From: Candidatus Venteria ishoeyi
Lineage (GTDB): Bacteria; Pseudomonadota; Gammaproteobacteria; Beggiatoales; Beggiatoaceae
Assembly: GCF_030378065.1 (NCBI RefSeq)
Contig: NZ_JAUCGJ010000017.1
Location: 20,003 to 84,002 of the forward strand
Reading direction: 5' to 3'
Length of the DNA: 64,000 bases
The notes below the pieces were generated by a model. The model was given only the letters and a program-made list of their open reading frames with translations. It was not told the DNA's origin and made no database searches. Position numbers and translations under genes: made by a program. Shown piece after piece: positions 8,800 to 18,298 of the stretch (the stretch's first letter is position 1; every line of letters starts with the position of its first letter).

Positions 8800-11418
8800 A
8801 TGACATCTCAAACAACAGTACCCACAACAACCCAGCAATTACGCCAAGCTTTTCTGGATTATTTTGCCTCCAAACAACACCAGATCGTTAGCAGTTCTTC
8901 GCTGATTCCGGCCAATGATCCCACCTTATTGTTTACCAATGCCGGTATGGTGCAGTTCAAGGAAACCTTTCTGGGGCAGGAAAAGCGCAATTATCAACGC
9001 GCCACGTCCTGCCAACGCTGCGTGCGGGCGGGTGGCAAGCACAACGATCTGGAAAATGTGGGTTATACAGCACGCCATCACACCTTCTTTGAAATGCTGG
9101 GTAATTTCAGTTTTGGCGATTATTTCAAACGCGAAGCCATTGCTTTTGCCTGGGAATTTTTGACTGAAACCCTGAAGCTGCCCACTGACAAACTCTGGGT
9201 TACGGTGTTTCGTGATGATGACGAAGCAGCCGCTATCTGGATTGATGAAATTGGCGTTGATCCGGCACGTTTAACCCGTTGTGGTGAAAAAGATAATTTC
9301 TGGTCTATGGGCGATACCGGCCCTTGTGGCCCCTGCACCGAGATTTTTTATGATCACGGCCCCGAAGTTGCCGGTGGCCCACCTGGAACGCCGGAAGAAG
9401 ACGGTGATCGTTATATTGAAATCTGGAATCTGGTGTTCATGCAATATGACCGCGACAACAGCGGCACGCTGAACCCCCTGCCCAAACCTTCAGTGGATAC
9501 CGGCATGGGTTTGGAGCGTCTGGCAGCAGTGATGCAGGGCGTACACAGTAATTATGAAATCGACCTGTTTCAGAACCTGCTCAAAGCCATTGCCAACATG
9601 GCAGAGATGGACGATCATAATCACGCCTCGATTAAAGTCATTGCCGACCATATCCGTTCCAGTGCATTTTTAGTGGTGGACGGTATCGTACCGGCTAACG
9701 AAGGCCGTGGTTATGTGTTGCGGCGTATTATTCGCCGTGCTTTGCGCCACGGTCATAAACTGGGCTTAAATGATCGCTTTTTCTATCGTCTGGTCGCTGT
9801 GCTGGACGCAGAAATGGGGGAAGCCTATCCTGAATTGCACAAAGCCAAGGATTTGGTTGCCCGCGTCTTAAAACAGGAAGAAGAGCGTTTTGCCGAAACC
9901 CTGGATCACGGCATGAAAATTCTGGAGCAGGCCATAGGCGAATTATCTGCCCAGGAAATTCCCGGTAGCGTGGTTTTCAAACTTTATGATACTTATGGCT
10001 TCCCGGTTGATTTAACCGCGGATATTGCCCGTGAACGTAGTCTCAGCCTGGATATGCCAGGTTTTGAATCAGCAATGGAAGCACAACGCCAACGCGCGCG
10101 CGCAGCCAGTCAGTTTGAAGGCAACTGGGATCAAACCGGCATTACCCTGGAACAAAAAACCAAATTTACCGGCTATGACGCATTAAGCGAAACAGTTACG
10201 ATTGCCGCCTTATTTCATGAACAACAAGCCGTTGATTGCCTGCATAATGGGCAACAAGGACAAATTGTTCTGGATAGCACCCCGTTTTATGCGGAATCCG
10301 GTGGTCAGGTTGGTGATACAGGCTTGTTAAGCCAGGGTGATACGCAGTTTAAGGTTTTGGATACCCAAAAATCGGGGGATGCTTTCATTCACTTAGGCCA
10401 AGTGCAGGGTGGTGATATAAAAGTTGGCGACAGCTTAAGCGCGCAAGTGGATGGCAGCAAGCGTGATGCCACTGCCAGGAACCACTCCGCCACCCACCTG
10501 CTGCACGCCGCACTGCGGGAAATTTTAGGTGATCACGTACAGCAAAAAGGCTCTCTGGTTGATCCGCAGCGCCTGCGTTTTGATTTCTCCCATTTTGAAG
10601 CCATACACCCGGAACAATTACAACAAATTGAACAGCGGGTGAATCAGGAAATTCTCAAAAACATCGAAGTCAAAACCCAGCTTATGTCATTGGAGGCGGC
10701 TAAAGACAGCGGTGCAATGGCCTTGTTTGGTGAAAAATACGCCGATGATGTGCGGGTTTTATCTATGGGTGCGTTTTCCGTGGAGCTTTGCGGCGGTATT
10801 CATGTCAATCGTATCGGTGATATTGGCCTGTTTAAGATTAGCAGCGAATCCGGGGTTGCAGCAGGCGTGCGCCGTATTGAAGCCATTACCGGCCTGGGTA
10901 CGCAAGCATGGGTTGAGCAAACCCAAAATCAGGTCAACACCCTGGCGCAATTGCTGAAAACCACGCCTGACGCACTGGAAAGCCGGGTACAGCAATTACT
11001 GGAACAGCTTAAAAGCAACGAAAAAACGCTTAAACAATTACAGGATCAACTCAACAGCAACCAGGGCAGCGATCTTGCCGGAGATGCCGTTGAGGTCAAT
11101 GGGGTTAAAGTGTTGGCAGCACATATCAAAAATGCCGATGTCAAAACCCTGCGCGATCTGCTGGATCAACTCAAAAATAAACTGGGCAGCGCGGCAATCG
11201 TGCTGGCAACGGTGAAAGGTGACAAAATCACTCTGGTCGCGGGTGTCACCAAAGCCGAAACCGGCAAAATTAAAGCCGGTGCTTTGGTGAACTTTGTCGC
11301 CCAGCAAGTTGGCGGCAAGGGTGGCGGTCGTCCTGACATGGCGCAGGCTGGTGGTAATCAACCGCAAGCTTTGGATGGAGCGTTAAAAAGCGTGGTAGCT
11401 TGGGTGCAGGATCAATAA
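8800..11418 (+). CDS. alaS: Alanyl-tRNA synthetase
   Basis: Class II alanyl-tRNA synthetase, 872 residues as expected, with catalytic, tRNA-recognition, editing and C-Ala/DHHA1 domains in order. Visible are [19 protein letters not shown] (N-terminus), [16 protein letters not shown] (motif 2 region), [14 protein letters not shown], the editing pair [16 protein letters not shown] plus CGGIHV, and the terminal [15 protein letters not shown]. The usual CGGTHV reads CGGIHV here: the zinc-type Cys and His are kept but the Thr is Ile. Only a weak ACGGA lies before the ATG. An ATG at 8783 is followed at once by a stop codon. Confidence 0.97.
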   Translation: MTSQTTVPTTTQQLRQAFLDYFASKQHQIVSSSSLIPANDPTLLFTNAGMVQFKETFLGQEKRNYQRATSCQRCVRAGGKHNDLENVGYTARHHTFFEMLGNFSFGDYFKREAIAFAWEFLTETLKLPTDKLWVTVFRDDDEAAAIWIDEIGVDPARLTRCGEKDNFWSMGDTGPCGPCTEIFYDHGPEVAGGPPGTPEEDGDRYIEIWNLVFMQYDRDNSGTLNPLPKPSVDTGMGLERLAAVMQGVHSNYEIDLFQNLLKAIANMAEMDDHNHASIKVIADHIRSSAFLVVDGIVPANEGRGYVLRRIIRRALRHGHKLGLNDRFFYRLVAVLDAEMGEAYPELHKAKDLVARVLKQEEERFAETLDHGMKILEQAIGELSAQEIPGSVVFKLYDTYGFPVDLTADIARERSLSLDMPGFESAMEAQRQRARAASQFEGNWDQTGITLEQKTKFTGYDALSETVTIAALFHEQQAVDCLHNGQQGQIVLDSTPFYAESGGQVGDTGLLSQGDTQFKVLDTQKSGDAFIHLGQVQGGDIKVGDSLSAQVDGSKRDATARNHSATHLLHAALREILGDHVQQKGSLVDPQRLRFDFSHFEAIHPEQLQQIEQRVNQEILKNIEVKTQLMSLEAAKDSGAMALFGEKYADDVRVLSMGAFSVELCGGIHVNRIGDIGLFKISSESGVAAGVRRIEAITGLGTQAWVEQTQNQVNTLAQLLKTTPDALESRVQQLLEQLKSNEKTLKQLQDQLNSNQGSDLAGDAVEVNGVKVLAAHIKNADVKTLRDLLDQLKNKLGSAAIVLATVKGDKITLVAGVTKAETGKIKAGALVNFVAQQVGGKGGGRPDMAQAGGNQPQALDGALKSVVAWVQDQ

Positions 11419-11431
11419 GCTAAGGCATCCA

Positions 11432-11490
11432 ATTTCTCGTTCCTATGTTCCAACGTGGGAATGCTTGCCTTGGCGTTCCAGCGCCAAGTT
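11432..11490. repeat. Short hairpin repeat between alaS and the DUF1624 gene
   Basis: TTCCTATGTTCCAACGTGGGAATG followed by CTTGGCG-TTCCAG-CGCCAAG (11469-11488, perfect 7-bp stem) resembles the 'GTTCC...CAACGTGGGAACG' repeats common in proteobacterial intergenic DNA. It could weakly terminate alaS but has no U-tract. Confidence 0.45.
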
Positions 11491-11508
11491 CACATGAGAT
11501 TTTAAAGC

Positions 11509-12297
11509 ATGAAACCCAAACGCGTTAAAAAACAAAAAACGGCGCGTTTGCGTAATACCGCTCCGCTTAGCTCCTTACCACGCTACCCCCTGATTGACCT
11601 ATTACGCGGCCTTGCCATCAGCATGATGATTATTTATCATTTTTTTTATGATTTGGTTATGTTTCGCGTGCTGTGGATAGATTTACAGCAGGAACTCTTC
11701 TGGGTAAATTTTCGTGCTTTAATCGTCAGCAGTTTTTTACTGCTGGTCGGTTTCAGTCTGGTACTGGCAATGCGTCGGGGATTGCAATTAAAAGCCTTTT
11801 TGCATCGGCTGGGCTGGTTGGCGCTGTGCGCCCTGCTGGTTTCGGTGGGCAGCTTTTTAATGTTTGCCGAGCGCCTGATTTTTTTTGGCATTTTACATCT
11901 TATCACCACCGCCAGCATCATTGCAGCCATCCTGAATTATTTCCTGAAAAAACACTACGGGTTGTTTCTACCGCTGGGTTTGGCTTTAATTGCACTGGGT
12001 ATCTGGCTACAGCATCCGTTTTTTAATCAGAGCAGTTTACAATGGCTGGGCTTGATGACTTACAAGCCGCCAACGGAAGATTATGTCCCGTTGCTGCCCT
12101 GGCTGGGTGTTGTGGTGCTGGGCTTATTTGCCGGACATATTTGTGAAAAGCGCGACTGGTTGCAACAACAAACGCTACCACATTTCACGCGCCCTCTGGT
12201 TTTTGCCGGAAAACATGGTTTATTGATTTATATGCTGCATCAGCCGATTTTAATTGGCTTGTTGTGGGTGCTGTTGTTTGCCGCTAAAAATATCTGA
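11509..12297 (+). CDS. DUF1624 / heparan-alpha-glucosaminide N-acetyltransferase-like membrane protein
   Basis: A 262-residue inner-membrane protein with about seven hydrophobic segments. A basic N-terminus (KPKRVKKQKTARLR) is followed by the family signature PLIDLLRGLAISMMIIYHFFYDL (conserved Asp, Arg and His near residues 25-45), and the C-terminus has the HGLLIYMLHQPILIGLLW block. The family (DUF1624, HGSNAT catalytic-like) is thought to move acetyl groups across membranes onto sugars; the substrate here is unknown. It lies 90 bases after alaS and has no obvious functional partner. A weak purine stretch precedes the ATG. Confidence 0.8.
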   Translation: MKPKRVKKQKTARLRNTAPLSSLPRYPLIDLLRGLAISMMIIYHFFYDLVMFRVLWIDLQQELFWVNFRALIVSSFLLLVGFSLVLAMRRGLQLKAFLHRLGWLALCALLVSVGSFLMFAERLIFFGILHLITTASIIAAILNYFLKKHYGLFLPLGLALIALGIWLQHPFFNQSSLQWLGLMTYKPPTEDYVPLLPWLGVVVLGLFAGHICEKRDWLQQQTLPHFTRPLVFAGKHGLLIYMLHQPILIGLLWVLLFAAKNI

Positions 12298-12304
12298 CAA
12301 ACGC

Positions 12305-12471
12305 CTAGGAGGCTGTCCGAGAACACAAGACCTACTGCGGAAAAGCTGGATTTGGTCAGATTTCTCCCTTATTTTCGTTAAATATACCCAATATTCGCCT
12401 CAAATAATGAAAAAATCTGCCTCAAACCAGCTTTCCCTCGCTACGGCCTCTGTTCTCGGACAACCTCCTAG
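12305..12471. mobile_element. MITE-like element with 21-bp terminal inverted repeats (167 bp)
   Basis: The left end (12305-12325, CTAGGAGGCTGTCCGAG...) and right end (12451-12471) are inverted copies with one mismatch over 21 bp. The 125-bp interior has no coding capacity. Size and ends fit a non-autonomous element mobilised by a transposase in trans; no such gene is in the window. It begins 8 bases after the DUF1624 stop. Confidence 0.75.
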
Positions 12472-12522
12472 TGGATAAAAAAAATTTATACCAAACTCAG
12501 GTTATTTATTAGAAGTTCGTAA

Positions 12523-12531
12523 TATGATAAT
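12523..12531 (+). promoter_or_regulatory. Probable -10 for the SulP gene
   Basis: TATGATAAT lies 40 bases before the preferred GTG start. Transcription from here would begin about 12538, after the rival ATG at 12532, which argues for the GTG start. The -35 is weak. Confidence 0.4.
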
Positions 12532-12570
12532 ATGTGGGGCTATTTTGCCACCACTTGCTTGAGGTTTTTT

Positions 12571-14103
12571 GTGTTTTTTAATTTTAACTGCTCAGATCAC
12601 GGCTGTCCCAAAAATGATCTGCTTTCCGGTCTTACTGTTGCTTTAGCCTTAGTGCCTGAAGCTGTCGCTTTTGCTTTTGTTGCCGGTGTTGATCCTTTAG
12701 TGGGGCTTTATGCTGCCTTTATAGTAGGTCTGATTACCGCCGTCATTGGTGGTCGCCCTGGTATGATTTCAGGTGCGACAGGGGCTTTAGCTGTGGTTAT
12801 GGTGGCTCTGGTTGCTGAACATGGCGTGCAATATTTATTTGCCACAGTGGTTTTAATGGGGCTGATTCAAATTCTGATTGGCTTACTACGCCTGGGTAAA
12901 TTTATCCGCATGGTGCCCCATCCCGTGATGTTGGGTTTTGTTAACGGGCTGGCGATTGTCATTTTTCTGGCACAGCTTCAATCCTTTCAAGTCACTGATG
13001 CAATGGGCGAAAGTCACTGGCTGCAAGGTGAAAAACTTTACATTATGCTGGGTCTGGTCGTTTTAACTATGGCAATTATTAATTTTCTGCCCAAGCTCAC
13101 CAAAGCCATACCCGCATCTCTGGCAGCGATTATAACCGTCACTTTGCTGGTGATTGGTCTGAATCTGGAAAGCCGCAGCGTAGGCGATTTAGCTTCGATT
13201 GCCGGTGGTTTGCCTGAATTTAGTATTCCCAGCGTCCCTTTCACCTGGGAAACCCTGCGCATTATTCTTCCTTATGCCATTATTCTGGCAGCCATCGGTC
13301 TGATTGAATCCTTGCTGACCTTGAGCCTGATTGATGAACTGACCGAAACCCGGGGTCGGGGTAATAAAGAATGTGTCGCCCAGGGCGCTGCCAATACCGT
13401 TACCGGCTTTTTTGGCGGCATGGGCGGCTGCGCGATGATTGGTCAGAGCATGATTAATATTAACTCCGGTGGTCGGGGACGTTTGTCGGGAATTTCTGCC
13501 GCGCTGTTTTTACTGGCATTTATTCTGTTTGCTTCCAGCTTGATTGAAATGATTCCATTGGCGGCATTGACCGGCGTGATGTTTATGGTGGTTATCGGTA
13601 CTTTTGAATGGTCGAGTCTGCACATTATTAAAAAAATTCCGCTCTCTGATGCCTTTGTTCTGGTGCTGGTATCTGCCGTTACGGTTGCCACGGATTTAGC
13701 CGTTGCAGTGGTTGTCGGAGTGATTGTTTCCGCGCTGGTTTTTGCCTGGCAGCATGCCAAGCACATCAATGTCAAAAGTTATGAAGGCAAGTTAGGTGGC
13801 AAGGTCTATGAATTACACGGCCCCTTGTTTTTTGCTTCAGTGAATAATTTTCAGGATTTATTTGATCCCAAAAATGATCCTGATGACGTGGTGGTTGAAT
13901 TTCAGCATTCCAGGGTCATGGATCACAGTGCAATTGAAGCCATTGATACCCTGGCGGAGCGTTATCTTAATGCCGGTAAACGCCTGCACTTGCGGCATTT
14001 AAGCGTGGAATGTCAGCAATTATTGCGTAAGGCGGGAAATTTAGTGGAAGTAAATGTGATAGAAGATCCCCGTTACCGGGTGGCGAGCGATCAACTGGCA
14101 TAA
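12571..14103 (+). CDS. SulP (SLC26) family anion transporter with STAS domain
   Basis: An inner-membrane transporter of the SulP/SLC26 family. The N-terminal core has the signature [25 protein letters not shown], and the [17 protein letters not shown] segment and repeated transmembrane helices follow. The STAS domain occupies about the last 100 residues ([16 protein letters not shown]...[21 protein letters not shown]). Family members carry sulfate, bicarbonate or C4-dicarboxylates; the substrate cannot be read from the sequence. I prefer GTG 12571 because TTGAGG lies 7 bases before it. ATG 12532 in the same frame has no ribosome site, overlaps the likely transcription start and would add 13 odd residues. 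510 residues from this start. Confidence 0.9.
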   Translation: MFFNFNCSDHGCPKNDLLSGLTVALALVPEAVAFAFVAGVDPLVGLYAAFIVGLITAVIGGRPGMISGATGALAVVMVALVAEHGVQYLFATVVLMGLIQILIGLLRLGKFIRMVPHPVMLGFVNGLAIVIFLAQLQSFQVTDAMGESHWLQGEKLYIMLGLVVLTMAIINFLPKLTKAIPASLAAIITVTLLVIGLNLESRSVGDLASIAGGLPEFSIPSVPFTWETLRIILPYAIILAAIGLIESLLTLSLIDELTETRGRGNKECVAQGAANTVTGFFGGMGGCAMIGQSMININSGGRGRLSGISAALFLLAFILFASSLIEMIPLAALTGVMFMVVIGTFEWSSLHIIKKIPLSDAFVLVLVSAVTVATDLAVAVVVGVIVSALVFAWQHAKHINVKSYEGKLGGKVYELHGPLFFASVNNFQDLFDPKNDPDDVVVEFQHSRVMDHSAIEAIDTLAERYLNAGKRLHLRHLSVECQQLLRKAGNLVEVNVIEDPRYRVASDQLA

Positions 14104-14225
14104 CAATCATGTGGCATTTTGACCTTCCGGGTTTTGAAAACCTGGACGGTCTTGCCACTGAAAAATTATTGGCTGATTATTCTTTTGTGCGACAATAAGC
14201 TTATTCTTAATCAGGAGTAAAAATC

Positions 14226-15566
14226 ATGGCATATTCTTTAGAAGACCGGGCTTTTCAACGTAAACTGACCCGGCGTGATTTCATCTGGCTGAGTACCGTT
14301 GCGGCTGCGGGTTCCATGACGGGCTGCGCGAAAAACCCGGTCACTGGTGACAGCCAATTAATGCTGATGTCAGAAGCTGAAGAAATTCAGGTTGATCAAG
14401 AGCAGGCACCGCATCAGTTTTCCGCAGATTACGGTGCGGTACAGGATAATGCGCTCAATACCTATATCACCACAGTGGGCAACAGCATGACCCAAAGTTC
14501 CCACCGCCCACACATGCCTTACTCTTTCCGCGCAGTCAATGCCACTTATGTGAATGCCTATACTTTCCCGGCAGGCAGCATTGCCACCACCCGTGGTATT
14601 TTGCTGGAAATGGATAATGAAGCGGAACTGGCAGCCTTACTGGGGCATGAAATCGGTCATGTTAATGCGCGTCATGCGGCGGAGCGCCAAACCAAAGGTT
14701 TGCTGGCAAGTGCCGTGGTGGCGGGTGCGTCATTGGCGACACAATACAGTAAATACAATGAATACGCAGCCCTGGTGCAAGGTATTGGGGGTTTTGCCTC
14801 CGGCGCATTGCTGGCAAAATACAGCCGTGATAATGAACGTCAGGCAGATTCTCTGGGCATGGAATACATGAGCCGCGCCAGACAAAATCCTAATGGCATG
14901 ACGGGTTTGATGGAAGTGCTGGTGAATAAATCCCAGGCCAAACCCAATGCCCTGGAAGCCATGTTTTCCAGTCACCCAATGAGTCAGGATCGTTACGATA
15001 CTGCAAAACAGCGTGCCGCCAGTCAGTATGGCAGCTTATTGGTCTTGCCGGATAACCGTGAGCGGTATATGGATAATATTGCCAAGTTGCGTGCCATGAA
15101 GCCGGTGGTTGATAAACTGCAAGATGGTGAGGCACAGTTAAAACAGGAAAAATTCCATGATGCCAAAAATTCTTTTGCCAGGGCGCTGCGCAAAGCACCG
15201 CGTGATTATGCTGCCTTGGTTTTAATGTCTAAATGCCAGCTTGCCTTGGATAAGCCCAAAACTGCGCGTCATTATGCGCAAAAAGCGCAACATATTTATC
15301 CCACGGAGGCCCAGGGTCATCATCTCAATGGTATCAGCCAACTGGCGATGGGGAAAAGCGCTGATGCTTATCAGGCGTTTAAGCGTTATGAGCAACTGTT
15401 GCCCGGTAATCCCAGCACCTTGTTTTTACAAGGCGTGAGTCTGGAGGGGATGCAGCAAAAACAAGCGGCAGCAGAAGTGTATAACCGCTATTTAAAATCT
15501 GTGAAGCAAGGTGATCAGGCGCAACATGCTTACGGTCGTTTGCAAGCCTGGGGTTATGTACGTTAA
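14226..15566 (+). CDS. Twin-arginine lipoprotein M48 metalloprotease with TPR tail (BepA-like)
   Basis: A 446-residue envelope zinc protease. The N-terminus has a Tat-like motif (TRRDFIWLSTVAAAGSMTGC) that ends in a lipobox Cys, suggesting a Tat-exported lipoprotein. The M48 domain carries HEIGH (His141, Glu142, His145) and the downstream ligand region SRDNERQADSLGMEYM. The C-terminal half (about 290-446) is TPR-like (DAKNSFARALRKAPRDYAALVLMSKCQLAL...). This layout matches BepA/YfgC-type proteases that repair or degrade stalled outer-membrane assembly substrates. BepA itself uses a Sec signal, so the twin-arginine lipoprotein leader is a difference. ATCAGGAGTAAAAATC gives a strong ribosome site. 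It lies 11 bases upstream of rtcB, in an apparent operon. Confidence 0.9.
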   Translation: MAYSLEDRAFQRKLTRRDFIWLSTVAAAGSMTGCAKNPVTGDSQLMLMSEAEEIQVDQEQAPHQFSADYGAVQDNALNTYITTVGNSMTQSSHRPHMPYSFRAVNATYVNAYTFPAGSIATTRGILLEMDNEAELAALLGHEIGHVNARHAAERQTKGLLASAVVAGASLATQYSKYNEYAALVQGIGGFASGALLAKYSRDNERQADSLGMEYMSRARQNPNGMTGLMEVLVNKSQAKPNALEAMFSSHPMSQDRYDTAKQRAASQYGSLLVLPDNRERYMDNIAKLRAMKPVVDKLQDGEAQLKQEKFHDAKNSFARALRKAPRDYAALVLMSKCQLALDKPKTARHYAQKAQHIYPTEAQGHHLNGISQLAMGKSADAYQAFKRYEQLLPGNPSTLFLQGVSLEGMQQKQAAAEVYNRYLKSVKQGDQAQHAYGRLQAWGYVR

Positions 15567-15577
15567 GAAGAAACATC

Positions 15578-16774
15578 ATGCCTGTACAAATGACCATGAA
15601 AAAAGCCAGAGTGCCGGTTAAAATCTACACTAACAATGTCGATTCCAGCGCCCTGGATCAGTTACAGCAAGTGGCACAACTGCCTTTTATTCATCAACAT
15701 GTGGCGGCAATGCCGGATGTTCATGCCGGGATTGGCGCAACGGTGGGGTCTGTAATTCCCATCAAAGGCGCAATTATTCCCGCAGCGGTGGGGGTCGATA
15801 TTGGTTGTGGCATGAATGCGCTGCGCTTGTCGCTGCGTGCTGAAGATTTACCGGATAATCTGAAAAAAGTGCGTCTGGCGATTGAAGCGGCGATTCCCGT
15901 TGGATTTGAACACCACTCACGCCCCACAGCTAAAAAATCAACCTTAACACCGCTGGAGCGTGATTTGTTCCAGATTTTTGATAAGCACCCCGGCTTGAGT
16001 AAAATGCAAAAACGCTCCCATGAAACCTGGGCGCTTCAACTGGGTACCTTGGGTGGCGGCAATCATTTTATTGAAGTGTGTCTGGATGAAAATCAGGACG
16101 TGTGGCTGATGCTGCATTCCGGCAGTCGCGGCATTGGTAATGTGATTGGGCGTTATTTCATCAATCTGGCAAAAAAAGAAATGGAGCGCCACCATATCCA
16201 TTTACCCAATAAAGACCTGGCTTATCTGCAAGAAGGTGCGCAATATTTTAATGATTACGTGGAAGCGGTGCATTGGGGACAGGCTTATGCAATGGAAAAT
16301 CGCCGGGAAATGATGCGTCTGTTGTTACAGGCATTGCAAACCCAGTTTCCCCATTTTGCAATCACCAAAGAAGCGATTAACTGCCATCATAATTATGTAT
16401 CCGTTGAAGAACACTTTGGCGCGCAGGTATATTTGACCCGTAAAGGCGCTATCAGCGCGCAGCAGGGCGAGTTGGGCATTATTCCCGGCAGTATGGGTGC
16501 GAAATCTTATATCGTGCGCGGCCTGGGCAATCCTGAATCATTTTGCTCCTGCTCTCACGGCGCAGGCCGGGTAATGAGTCGTTCTGCGGCAAAGCGCCAG
16601 TTTAATCAGGATGATTTAAGCCAGCAGACGCAAGGCGTGGAATGCCGTAAAGATACCGGTGTGATTGATGAAATTCCCGGTGCTTATAAAGATATCGAGC
16701 AGGTGATGGATAATCAGCGCGATTTAGTTGAAATTGTACATACTTTGAAACAAGTGGTGTGTGTTAAAGGCTGA
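15578..16774 (+). CDS. rtcB: RtcB family RNA ligase
   Basis: GTP-dependent RNA ligase of the RtcB family, which joins 2',3'-cyclic phosphate or 3'-phosphate ends to 5'-OH ends in RNA repair. 398 residues is near the usual bacterial length. Visible are PDVHAGIGATVGSVIP, the metal site VGVDIGCG (Asp74, Cys77), GTLGGGNHFIEV, LMLHSGSRGIGN and the C-terminal SHGAGRVMSR whose His is the guanylylated residue in the family. AAGAAG precedes the ATG 11 bases after the M48 protease stop. The usual partners rtcA and rtcR are not adjacent. A role in tRNA or rRNA repair is inferred from the family. Confidence 0.95.
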   Translation: MPVQMTMKKARVPVKIYTNNVDSSALDQLQQVAQLPFIHQHVAAMPDVHAGIGATVGSVIPIKGAIIPAAVGVDIGCGMNALRLSLRAEDLPDNLKKVRLAIEAAIPVGFEHHSRPTAKKSTLTPLERDLFQIFDKHPGLSKMQKRSHETWALQLGTLGGGNHFIEVCLDENQDVWLMLHSGSRGIGNVIGRYFINLAKKEMERHHIHLPNKDLAYLQEGAQYFNDYVEAVHWGQAYAMENRREMMRLLLQALQTQFPHFAITKEAINCHHNYVSVEEHFGAQVYLTRKGAISAQQGELGIIPGSMGAKSYIVRGLGNPESFCSCSHGAGRVMSRSAAKRQFNQDDLSQQTQGVECRKDTGVIDEIPGAYKDIEQVMDNQRDLVEIVHTLKQVVCVKG

Positions 16775-16826
16775 GAGGCTTTTAACAGCACCTTTCACAA
16801 TTCGTTATCAACAGAATATTGTAAAT

Positions 16827-16860
16827 ACCCCTGTTTTTACGGTAGAATCAGGGGTTTTAT
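16827..16860 (+). terminator. Terminator-like hairpin between rtcB and cytochrome c4
   Basis: ACCCCTG (16827-16833) pairs with CAGGGGT (16849-16855) and is followed by TTTAT. It lies 53 bases after the rtcB stop but only about 20 bases before the cytochrome ATG, leaving no room for a promoter after it. It may be a terminator with read-through, or a 5'-leader structure of the cytochrome mRNA. Confidence 0.5.
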
Positions 16861-16879
16861 TCGACAGGAAGAGATTGGA

Positions 16880-17524
16880 ATGAAAAGATTCACTTTAGCA
16901 TTATGCATGGCTTTAACTGCCGGTTTAACAAGTGCCGCTTACGCAGAAGGACATGGCGCTGGCGATTCCGCAACCAAAGCAGCGGATGTGGAAGCGGGTA
17001 AGCAAAAAGCAACTACAGTATGCGTTGCCTGTCATGGCGTGGATGGCAACAGCCTTGCCGATGCCTTTCCTAAAGTAGCAGGTCAGCAAAGCACGTACAT
17101 TGTCAATCAGCTGAAAGCCTTTAAAGCGGGTGCCCGGAAAAATCCGCTGATGGCACCACAAGCCGCAGGCTTGACTGAGCAGGACATGATTAATCTGGCG
17201 GCTTATTACAGTCAGCAAACCATGAGCCAGGGCAGCGCGGATGAAGCGGCTGCCAAACAGGGTGAGGCCTTGTATCGTGGTGGTAACGCGGATAAAAATC
17301 TGCCTGCCTGCATGGCTTGTCATGGCCCGAGCGGTAGTGGTATTGCACCTTCTTATCCACGTTTAGGTGGTCAATATGCCAAATATCTGGAAACACGTAT
17401 TGCAGCAATTGCACAAGGCGAACACAGTGGCAATGCCAATGGCCAAATGATGCAAGACGTGGCAAAACGCATGAGCGCCAAAGAAATTAAAGCCGTTTCC
17501 GGTTATATTGCCGGTTTGCATTAG
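16880..17524 (+). CDS. Dihaem cytochrome c4
   Basis: A 214-residue periplasmic dihaem cytochrome c that normally passes electrons to terminal cytochrome c oxidases. It has a signal peptide (residues 1-22, ending SAAYA) and two haem-binding CxxCH motifs: CVACH (Cys48, Cys51, His52) and CMACH (Cys144, Cys147, His148). Each sits in a similar half of about 95 residues, the two-domain plan of cytochrome c4. Distal ligand candidates are the Met residues in NPLMAPQAAGL and NGQMMQDVAKRM. The ATG follows AGGAAGAGA. A hairpin ends just upstream of the ribosome site. Confidence 0.95.
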   Translation: MKRFTLALCMALTAGLTSAAYAEGHGAGDSATKAADVEAGKQKATTVCVACHGVDGNSLADAFPKVAGQQSTYIVNQLKAFKAGARKNPLMAPQAAGLTEQDMINLAAYYSQQTMSQGSADEAAAKQGEALYRGGNADKNLPACMACHGPSGSGIAPSYPRLGGQYAKYLETRIAAIAQGEHSGNANGQMMQDVAKRMSAKEIKAVSGYIAGLH

Positions 17525-17527
17525 TAT

Positions 17528-17703
17528 TTAGGAACGAGGATTTTATAATTCCCGAAACCAAGCTGGCCTTTTTCTCCATTTTCTGCGTTATGCCTGTTTG
17601 GACTTAGGCAGTTACATAGCTTGCTATGCGCCTGTTTTCATGCCTTGAAAATGAACAAAAATCCTGCGCCTGGTTTCGGTTCTTATTTCATCCTCATTCC
17701 TTA
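17528..17703 (+). repeat. Palindromic MITE-like element, copy B (176 bp)
   Basis: It starts 4 bases after the cytochrome c4 stop. The terminal inverted repeats are TTAGGAACGAGGATTTTATAA-like and ATTTCATCCTCATTCCTTA. It has the longer centre with an extra GCCTGTTTGGACTTAGGC hairpin, shared with copy D. Confidence 0.85.
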
Positions 17704-17784
17704 ATGTTACACAATTGGACTGTTTTTGATTTGAACCTGAAGTTTTCTTGATTTTAGTCAAAAATGATGCTTTTGTGTAACATT
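17702..17784. repeat. 12-bp inverted repeat pair AATGTTACACAA...TTGTGTAACATT
   Basis: The arms at 17702-17713 and 17773-17784 are exact inverted copies separated by 59 bases that hold no gene. It adjoins element copy B and could be another small palindromic element or a structured RNA. Confidence 0.5.
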
Positions 17785-17838
17785 ATTTAATACTTTAATT
17801 GTATAAACTTTTTTTATAATATCTTGATTGTAAAGCAT

Positions 17839-17876
17839 AAAAAATCTGTGGGTTAATAAACTCACAGATTTTTTTT
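17839..17876 (+). terminator. Strong intrinsic terminator upstream of the symporter operon
   Basis: AAATCTGTG and CACAGATTT arms (about 17842-17870) are flanked by an A-run on one side and T8 on the other, so it can work in both directions. A TATAAT at 17815-17820 lies only about 20 bases before it. Together they could make a very short transcript or an attenuator. Confidence 0.65.
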
Positions 17877-17898
17877 ATGGATTATTACATTTTTGTTG

Positions 17899-17946
17899 CA
17901 AACTCAGTACACTGTGCAGGCTTGAAACGGAAGCATACTGAGTTTG
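17899..17946. promoter_or_regulatory. 11-bp inverted repeat in front of the symporter operon
   Basis: CAAACTCAGTA (17899-17909) and TACTGAGTTTG (17936-17946) are perfect inverted copies with a 26-base spacer, 85 bases before the DUF4212 ATG. It may be an operator or a leader hairpin; there is no U-tract. Confidence 0.4.
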
Positions 17947-18030
17947 GATGCATGAGCTTGTAAAAATATTCAAGTTTATTCGTGCATAACTGCTCAAGTT
18001 AAATACTAACAATCAAAGGAGCTTATTCCT

Positions 18031-18288
18031 ATGTCTGATGATACAAAACAGGCTTACTGGCGCGCAAATTTGCGCCTGCTCGCCTGGTGTTTAAGTATCT
18101 GGTTTGTGGTGTCTTATGGTTTTGGCATCCTGCTGGTAGAACAACTTAATCAAATTAAAATCGGTGGTTTCATGCTGGGTTTCTGGTTTGCCCAGCAAGG
18201 TTCGATTTATGTTTTTCTACTGCTGATTTTTTTCTATTCCTGGCGTATGAATCAGTTGGATCGCCAATATAACGTGCATGAAGATTGA
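18031..18288 (+). CDS. DUF4212 small subunit of a sodium/solute symporter
   Basis: An 85-residue inner-membrane protein with two hydrophobic helices (about residues 13-38 and 46-72), of the DUF4212 (sodium:substrate symporter small subunit) family. Signatures are YWRANLRLLAWCLSIWFVVSYGFGILLV and GFWFAQQGSIYVFLLLIFFYSWRMNQLD. It lies 10 bases upstream of the large symporter gene, the invariant context of the family, and probably stabilises or tunes that transporter. CAAAGGAGC gives a strong ribosome site. Confidence 0.92.
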   Translation: MSDDTKQAYWRANLRLLAWCLSIWFVVSYGFGILLVEQLNQIKIGGFMLGFWFAQQGSIYVFLLLIFFYSWRMNQLDRQYNVHED

Positions 18289-18298
18289 GGAATAAAAC

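Noticed and set aside
12532..12570. Upstream ATG start for the SulP gene
   Set aside because: No ribosome site, and it lies at or before the likely transcription start; GTG 12571 has TTGAGG.
14109..14198. 29-codon frame 5 bases after the SulP stop
   Set aside because: It could be a coupled small protein, but it has no ribosome site or family and contains a GGTTTTGAAAACC palindrome; too weak to list as a gene.
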